Shown here: piece by piece, positions 19,201 to 24,509 of the stretch
Layout of the letters: each line of letters opens with the position of its first letter
Numbering within the stretch: the first letter of the stretch is position 1
NCBI RefSeq assembly: GCF_000090795.2
Contig: NW_003546964.1
Location: 11,269-35,777 of the forward strand
DNA: 24,509 nucleotides
DNA from: Amphimedon queenslandica
Taxonomy: Eukaryota; Porifera; Demospongiae; Haplosclerida; Niphatidae
Reading direction: 5' to 3'
Translations under genes and position numbers: made by a program
Notes under the pieces: model-generated
Database searches by the model: none
What the model was told of the DNA's origin: nothing
Seen by the model: only the letters and a program-made list of their open reading frames with translations

Positions 19201-22200
19201 TTCGTTTTCTGAAGAACATGGAACTCTGTCAAGAAATTAATCCATCTTTCCTAAGAATGACAAACCTCCATCAGTTAGCAGTGGAAGAGGAGGAGGGAGG
19301 GAGAGAAAAAATAGGAGAAAGGCTGTTGCACTTTCCATGTCTTTTTTCTACTGATAGACCTGATGAGATGACTAGTGAAGTGTACCAGTTTGGTTGGTGT
19401 CTACAGTGTACTAGTAAACATCATTTCTTTTCTCCTCGATACTTCCATATCCTCTCATTACGTCTTGCTTATAAAATGGCTCTACCTCAAGAAGGTGACC
19501 AGTTAATGCGACGTTGTACATTTTGGAAGAACAGACTTTACTGGTCTAATAGCCATGGTGTAGGATCACTGGTAGAGATTGTGGATGAGAGCCAGTGTGT
19601 ACTAGTAATGATGTCCTGTGAGAAAGGTTACAGTGACAATATGGTGTCTCTAAGAAGAGATGTGATAGGAAAGGTATTAAGTGTTTATAAAGAATCCTGT
19701 CCCAGTCTAGAGGTAAAAGAGTTAGTTATTGATCCTAAAGAACTAGCCTATCCTGTGAATACACCAAGAGAAAGGACAGTGTATAGTGTAAAAGATATAC
19801 TCTCTGCTATTGTCAAGAGAGAAGAGTTTTTAGTAAATGCAACTGGTACTAGGTGCACAGGATTGAAGGAGATTCTACCTGATGAATCATTATCAGATAT
19901 TAGTAACTTGTCACTATTAGGAGGACGTGAAATTAAGGTAAGAATTAACACAAAAACTGTTTCATACATTAACACAAGCACTAATAATCAAAAGGTCATA
20001 TCTTTAAAAAGTAATTTTATTTCTCATCAAAATTACTCAGTCTTTGTCATAATTGTGGGTTGTCATTGTGTGGCTTTTACTACTAATGATATATACTTGT
20101 ACATCTCTTAAACTCACCTTTCAGCAATACACTACTTACATGTATGTATATCACCTTGATAAACAAGCACAGTGATAAATATCAGTTATTATTATTATTA
20201 TTGTATAGGAAGTGATTGAAATAACTGAAAAATTCAAGACACCATTGACTCCAATAAAGCTAGGTATGTTATAATATGTATTAATGTATAGTTGCAGCAA
20301 AGATCAAAGGCCTAACAGTTGTGATAAAACCCACAGAACACTTCCACCAATACCGCAGTGTGATATTATAAATAGCACACTCATTTATTTAATGTGCAGC
20401 AGTGTGATATCAGTGATAGCAGAGCACGTGCAATCTTTGCTGGAACTATACACTAAAACAATTAATACATGTGGCGTCGTGTGCTATCTGATTTATCCGC
20501 ACTCGCTTCCGGTCTCGTCGCTAAAATAGCGCACTCGGCCTTCGGCCTCGTGCGCTATTTTAGCGACTTGACCGGAAGCTCGTGCGGATAAATCAGATAG
20601 AACACACCGCCCCATGTATTAACTATTACCTATCACAACTGTCAAGTAGTGGGAGTGTAGACCGTACAGTGTATATACACATTATTAATTATTGTATCCT
20701 GGGAAGCCATAAGATGAAAGGCACTGCTAGTATATATAGAATATTATTGATATCATGTGTGCAGCCAGGTAAATATATATATATTCCACAGGAAGTGGCC
20801 AGGGGAATGTATTACAAAACAGGAAGTAACATTATTTTTAATGAACATTTTTAATAAAATTTAATGAAAAAATGAACATAATTCTCCAGAGTTAGAGCAA
20901 TGCCCCTTAGTACCTCACATGAGCAACATAAAGAAGTCAGTAAAGTTTTGATGCCACATGGAAATGATGACACTTTCTTACCTACAAAAAAACGTGCATG
21001 AAAAGAAGAAAGTGAAAGTTTCGGCAAAGACTTTGCAATAAGGAGACTCACCATTTTGTTCATCTTTTACGGTTCTACTAGCCTAGATTCTACCTCATCT
21101 TCCACAACAAGCTCAACAACTTTTCAGCCATTTTTTAATTTTCTTACTAATGATGTCATTCACGTCAATTGTTTCTATGGCCGGCTAGTAAAATGCCTTT
21201 CATCATTATGGCTTCCCTGGATACAACCTGATACTCCCCTCAAAGCCATGCTCTAGCTAATACTTATTTTTATAGATATTAAAGATCTTGATATTGTCAT
21301 CAAAGTATTAACATCAGATCAACACTTGCCCTGTTCTGTTTGGCACAGACTAGGTCTACAGTTAGGATTATATGATCCTAGACTAGTGGATATAGACAAG
21401 AAGAATAGAGGAGATCCAGTGGAGTGTTTCCGTGAGTGCATGTCTGCCTGGTTAAGAGGAGAAGATAAAGTGAGAGAGAAAGGAGGTCCCAGTTGGTCAT
21501 CATTAGCTACAGCACTGGATACAACAGAAGAGAAACCTATTGCTAGTTACATTAGATATAAATATTGTCCATCAAAATAGTTGATTGACTAGTTTAAATG
21601 TTTAATTGTTTTATTTCTAATTTTAAAAAGTTTAAGTCAATCCCGGCAATAAATTTTTGAGCTTACTACATGTGTACACACAGTAGCATTGTATAGAGTT
21701 GTTACTATAGTATCAAATTACTACTGTAACTTATACAATTAATTTTACTACGATGGCATTCTTTGATCTAACTATATAGTATCAGTAGCAGTGATACTAT
21801 AAATAGTATTATTTATCACTACTATAAATAGTGCATGCTTCACATGTATCATTGTTACTATAAATAGTATATCCTTTACCTCTGTTCCTAAGGAAGAATG
21901 ACACTATGTCCAACTGCCTCAGTTCCAGTCCAGTCTCCAGTGCATTGAGAGGGAGGGAACATTGGTCCCAGCGGTTCAAGTGACACACCTCCTCAGCTAC
22001 TGACGCACTACCATACATTAACATCTAATGATAATAATAATAATGACAATAAAATTTGCAGTTTTTGGTTCCCATTCTTCATTCCTCGTTTTTCCATTCC
22101 CATTCTTATCATAATATGCTATTACCAATCCGTTATTATAGTGGGGGTACAATAGGGCGGAGTCACTGGTCACATGACCTTCAGCTGGAGGGAGTATACA

Positions 22201-23430
22201 CTGTATGGGGTAACTAGTGCTAGAGTGGGTGTGGCTTCAGGACATGTCGTCCTGTTTTATATTCAACGGTTTAGTTTTTCTCATACTAATAATACAAACA
22301 TTGCTAGACTCCTCCCAGTCTCCGCCCACTCCTTTACCAAGCCACGCCCCTCTACTAGGCATGTACCAATTGTTGTCTGAAACCAGTTTGACTAGTTTGT
22401 CGTGCTCCTTCGGTTGCTTAGAAACCACACCCAGTGAGAGGCCACACCCCTCGTTAAGATTCATCCTATCAATGTTCCTCATTAGTCTATTGCATCGCTT
22501 AGCAACAAAACGGCTGACAAAAGGTCTGACGTATTTTGCTCCTTTTCTCGTCTTGTCAGTCCACCGTACCTCCCTCTCTCTAGCTCCTCCTCTTGGCTGA
22601 TGGGCGGGTTCTGGAGCCGCTGGCTGGGCGGGGCCCTCTTGGTCAACTTTTTATGGAAATTTTTAGAATAATGTGAGGAGAACATGGCAAAATAAATCCC
22701 TAAATCAACGGCAATGATGTGGTGGGTTTTAGTGGAGACACAGAGTTTCATTAAATCAGGAGAGACTGAGATCTTATGAAATGAAGACCGGGACAGGGTT
22801 TGTAGGAGAGAGGGACCATCTACACATGAGAAGAATTGATAGGAGGTATTTTAATTTTAAAATGTATTTTAATTTTAATTTTATTATAAAATTGTAAATA
22901 TTTACCTGGAGTGTTATAGCTAAACATTCTACAGTATTCCAGTGGATGAATGGCAGCAATGATCATAGCAATAGAGACACTGTAGACCACTGGATAATAA
23001 TGAAGTTAAGGATCATAATTGTACATTATTAATGATTAATGTACATGTAGTACATGTAGTCATGTACATAGCTCAGGGAGAGAAATAAAAAGAAGAAAAA
23101 AAAGGATAGAGAAAGAAAGAAGTACGTGTTTATAAACATTGGGTATTTTTCAGAGTTTGGCCTTTGTCCATAACTTAAAAACTTTAAGTTGGAATCAGCT
23201 CAAACTTCCTACACGGCAAAAAACATTATGTATTAGAAAATGTAATAAAAATTTGGAGACAATTTTTGGACAAAACCTAAGGCTAAGAAATGTGTACAGG
23301 GCATTAATTAGGATACATACAATCCCGTCCTTAGTGAGAGTGAACAGTAGCGGCCAATTAAAAATAATGTCTTTCAACTTCCCAACATATTGTGGAAGAG
23401 CATCATCATACTGGAAGGACTCCATGAAGA
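16289..23430 (-). CDS. Multi-exon host gene, partial; possibly spatacsin-like
   Basis: Minus-strand exons chained by phase: 23430-23317, 22989-22906, 22819 to about 22482 (3' end unresolved), 22024-21880 and 16403-16289. The joins give LTKDGIVLVYSVSIAMIIAA, then YNTPDGPSLLQTLSRSSFHK and ISVSPDLMKLCVSTKTHHII. The later exons give LETGLELRQLDIVSFFLRNR continuing into DDSYGSDKRKCSS and PPDQLDAAVNLLSSII. The first part reads like a beta-propeller. The LETGL-RQLD-V-FFL-R motif followed by an acidic linker and a helical LDAAVNLL segment resembles my memory of animal spatacsin (SPG11), a large lysosome/AP-5-associated protein, but I cannot confirm it. Exons before 23430 and after 16289 are not resolved. 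The third exon runs into a stop at 22482 unless an internal donor is used. The 5.5-kb intron between 21880 and 16403 holds the intact ankyrin-Roc gene on the opposite strand. Confidence 0.5.
16404..16969. other. AT-rich spacer upstream of copy 2
   Basis: No recognised gene, only ATT-rich low-complexity runs (for example 16645-16672). Homology to the copy 1 flank begins only near 16970. Confidence 0.4.
16970..17057 (+). promoter_or_regulatory. Conserved 5' flank and leader of copy 2
   Basis: This block matches the displaced copy 1 flank at 9870-9952, and then AATCTAATTAACTGACCACA matches the 27 bases before copy 1's ATG. It is the uninterrupted arrangement and so the best guide to the ancestral promoter. 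No TATA box was recognised. Confidence 0.55.
17058..21580 (+). CDS. Ankyrin-Roc-COR-Death protein, copy 2 (kinase-less DAPK1-like)
   Basis: Three exons, 17058-19937, 20209-20263 and 21276-21580, with gtaaga/tatag and gtatgt/tatag splice sites in phases 0 and 1, give 1079 residues. Residues about 35-400 hold eleven ankyrin repeats. The Roc-type GTPase has a P-loop G411NPGAGKTT, a DFAGH switch motif at 467-471 and SHGD at 533-536. A COR-like region follows to about 900. Exon 3 encodes a Death domain (WHRLGLQLGLYDPRLVDID, then MSAWLRG, SWSSLATAL). The order ankyrin-Roc-COR-Death matches DAPK1 minus its N-terminal kinase, so this is a ROCO-family protein expected to be cytosolic. The Death domain should recruit partners by homotypic contact and the ankyrin face should bind a ligand. 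A role in innate sensing or cell death is inference. Start chosen because MSLEDKC is shared with copy 1 and preceded by the same leader. The first exon alone would read on to 20111 if unspliced. Confidence 0.88.
17457..17939 (+). repeat. Five near-identical ankyrin repeat units
   Basis: Four units of 96 bases and one of 99 bases encode HCDPMATxxxGETVLHxAA followed by a shared helix and INEC. Between units most bases are identical except the three codons before the conserved Gly (SYW, NMN, TNS, NDS, TKD) and a few in the helix-helix turn. Copy 1 has only one such unit (TNS type) in this place. Confidence 0.85.
20290..20442. repeat. Foldback fragment in intron 2 of copy 2
   Basis: CAGCAAAGAT at 20295-20304 is mirrored by ATCTTTGCTG at 20433-20442. 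CAGTGTGATAT occurs twice between them. Copy 1's intron lacks all of this, so it was inserted after the duplication or lost from copy 1. Confidence 0.5.
20464..20620. repeat. 157-bp near-perfect palindrome
   Basis: The arms run from AATACATGTGGCG to CGCCCCATGTATT and meet at GGCCTTCGGCC near 20540. Long words such as CTATCTGATTTATCCGCAC, CTTCCGGT and CGCTAAAATAGCGCAC return inverted. It is markedly more GC-rich than its surroundings. It is absent from the homologous intron of copy 1. Confidence 0.85.
20692..21264 (-). mobile_element. 575-bp non-autonomous element, copy B, intact
   Basis: Reverse-orientation partner of the split element at 9953-11582. Copy 1's intron 2 gives the empty site: ATTAATTAT joins TATTTTTATAG there with nothing lost or added. 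The ends are TTGTATCCTGGGAAGCC and CTAATACT, with an inner inverted repeat of about 35 bases (GGAAGCCATAA-GATGAAAGGC). Like copy A it keeps a minus-strand block reading LSLSSFHARFF, KKVSSFPC and KTLLTS. No transposase frame is present. Confidence 0.8.
21648..21653 (+). terminator. Polyadenylation signal of ankyrin-Roc copy 2
   Basis: AATAAA lies 68 bases after the stop codon at 21578-21580, between this gene and the convergent host-gene exon at 21880. Confidence 0.5.
23150..23310. repeat. Dispersed repeat fragment (AGCTCAAACTT family)
   Basis: TGGAATCAGCTCAAACTTCC, followed by an ACATTATGTATTAGAAAA-like stretch, resembles GGTATTAGCTCAAACTTTCT at about 24340 and GGAATCGGTTCAGACTTTCT at about 24477. 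It lies in the host-gene intron between 22989 and 23317. Confidence 0.5.
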
Positions 23431-23519
23431 CTAAAGCGAGGCCATTAGATTATTGCTGGAATGAGAAGGAGGTGTTTAAAGAACTGTCATTAGCTAATGG
23501 AATGGCATCACCTTTATGA

Positions 23520-24509
23520 GAACCATACTGTTAGTGTATCAAGACTGGAGCCTATTGAGAGGAGAATAATTAATAACTATTAATGAAGCACTATGGTGCA
23601 ATGGACTCGCCCATTGGAATTCACCTGAGTGATATGTGTTACTTGTACTGTGATATTTTAAGCAATTTGAAAAAAAATTATTATTGACTGCATAGTTATA
23701 ATGATAATTAAAATAAACTAAGGGTGTGGTCAAGAACTAGCTAAATCATGGCACATGGGTAGGAGAAAGAAGAAAAGCTGAAATTTATTTTAGCATCTGA
23801 AGCTCTATTCAAGGAAAAAGTTGGCACAAAAAATTTTCCTAGACATTTAAAAGACACTGAGTGAGTTTGGTTGCTCCTGATTTCCCTAGTGACGTCTGAA
23901 AAATTTTCAAAGAGGCTAAATCACAAACTTTGAGCAACTGTAACTCACAAACAACGAAGTTAGGACAAAATCGTTCTTTTAGTTTTTTGTTAGATGGGAT
24001 TTTCTACCTCTGAAGCAAATCTCGGCCCTGTAGAGTGAAACACGAGCTCTCACTTGGAGAGAGGTCCCCTGGTTTAGCAGTTCACAGCTTTTGGTGCCAC
24101 GGGATGCTACAAGAGCATAACTAGATGAAAGAAAGCAACTTTATCTGTTGCTATATAGCTCTAGATTGCTCAGACAAAAAGGTATATTTTTTACAAATCA
24201 ATTAAACTGTGTGGACAGAATGACAGAATGACAACCCGACTGCTTAGTACCCGCCTACGCAAGCAAGGCGAGTCCAATAACAAAATATGTATTGATGGAG
24301 AGGAACTTGAAAATTCGTAAAAAATCCAAATTTAACCGGTATTAGCTCAAACTTTCTATGACACATAAGAACACGTATATGCATCAGAAAAAATTATTAA
24401 AATGCTGAAATCTCTCCTTTTAATTATGACTAATAGAACAGGGACTTTGGCCCCATCGGAACATTGATTTATGATTGGAATCGGTTCAGACTTTCTATGC
24501 AACATAAGT
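23520..24509. other. Right end of window: dispersed repeats, no recognised gene
   Basis: No convincing exon was found. Two further AGCTCAAACTTTCTA-type units lie near 24340 and 24477. A GC-richer stretch near 24236-24282 (ACCCGCCTACGCAAGCAAGG) looks like another repeat end. Upstream exons of the host gene may lie here or beyond but could not be pinned down. Confidence 0.4.

Noticed and set aside
19938..20111. Read-through C-terminus of ankyrin-Roc copy 2 to 20111
   Set aside because: A strong GTAAGA donor at 19938, conserved in copy 1, and in-phase downstream Death-domain exons show this is intron.
20851..21063. 70-residue minus-strand open frame
   Set aside because: It lies in the 575-bp mobile element and is only partly open in the other copy; treated as element sequence, not a gene.
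20692..21264. Helitron interpretation of the 575-bp element
   Set aside because: The lack of a target duplication fits, but the TC...CTRR termini and 3' hairpin are not found at the mapped ends.
23139..23519. 126-residue plus-strand open frame
   Set aside because: It overlaps a dispersed repeat and the antisense of a better-supported minus-strand exon (23317-23430).

Overview
This window looks like nuclear DNA of an early-branching animal, most likely a demosponge such as Amphimedon. That is an inference. It rests on AT-rich DNA, GT/AG introns (some under 100 bases), an intronless coding exon for a TRIM-NHL protein, tandem ankyrin/GTPase/Death-domain genes, and dense foldback and inverted-repeat elements. 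There is no sign of bacterial or viral organisation. Bacterial features such as operons or Shine-Dalgarno sites were not expected and not seen.

Left part (1-4150). Two near-identical first exons on the minus strand each encode a signal peptide and each have a TATA box. They lie 2.3 kb apart, among three related foldback elements. A dead LINE fragment and a decayed exon of a marine-invertebrate secreted/collagen-type domain follow on the plus strand.

Middle part (5000-9800). A TRIM-NHL protein gene (RING, two B-boxes, coiled coil, filamin repeat, NHL repeats) is bracketed by about 420-bp direct repeats. Just upstream of it is a five-copy array of short stem-loops whose stem bases co-vary.

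Right part (9800-23430). A gene for an ankyrin-Roc-COR-Death protein is present as a tandem pair. The architecture is that of DAPK1 without the kinase. Copy 2 (17058-21580) is open across three exons and predicts 1079 residues. Copy 1 (11610-14804) has the same exon layout but carries a 1-nt deletion and a 2-nt insertion, so it is probably a pseudogene. Copy 2 lies antisense inside a large intron of a minus-strand gene whose exons I could chain in phase. That gene is tentatively spatacsin (SPG11)-like. The duplication also carried along one exon of this host gene, leaving an out-of-phase spare exon at 15103-15247.

Mobile elements explain most structural differences between the two copies. A 575-bp element sits 28 bp upstream of copy 1's start codon, itself interrupted by a 1052-bp TA-flanked element. 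The same 575-bp element, inverted, lies in intron 2 of copy 2 beside a 157-bp palindrome. A 305-bp inverted-repeat element with a clean 5-bp target duplication has inserted into a dead LINE. The last kilobase carries only dispersed repeat sequence.
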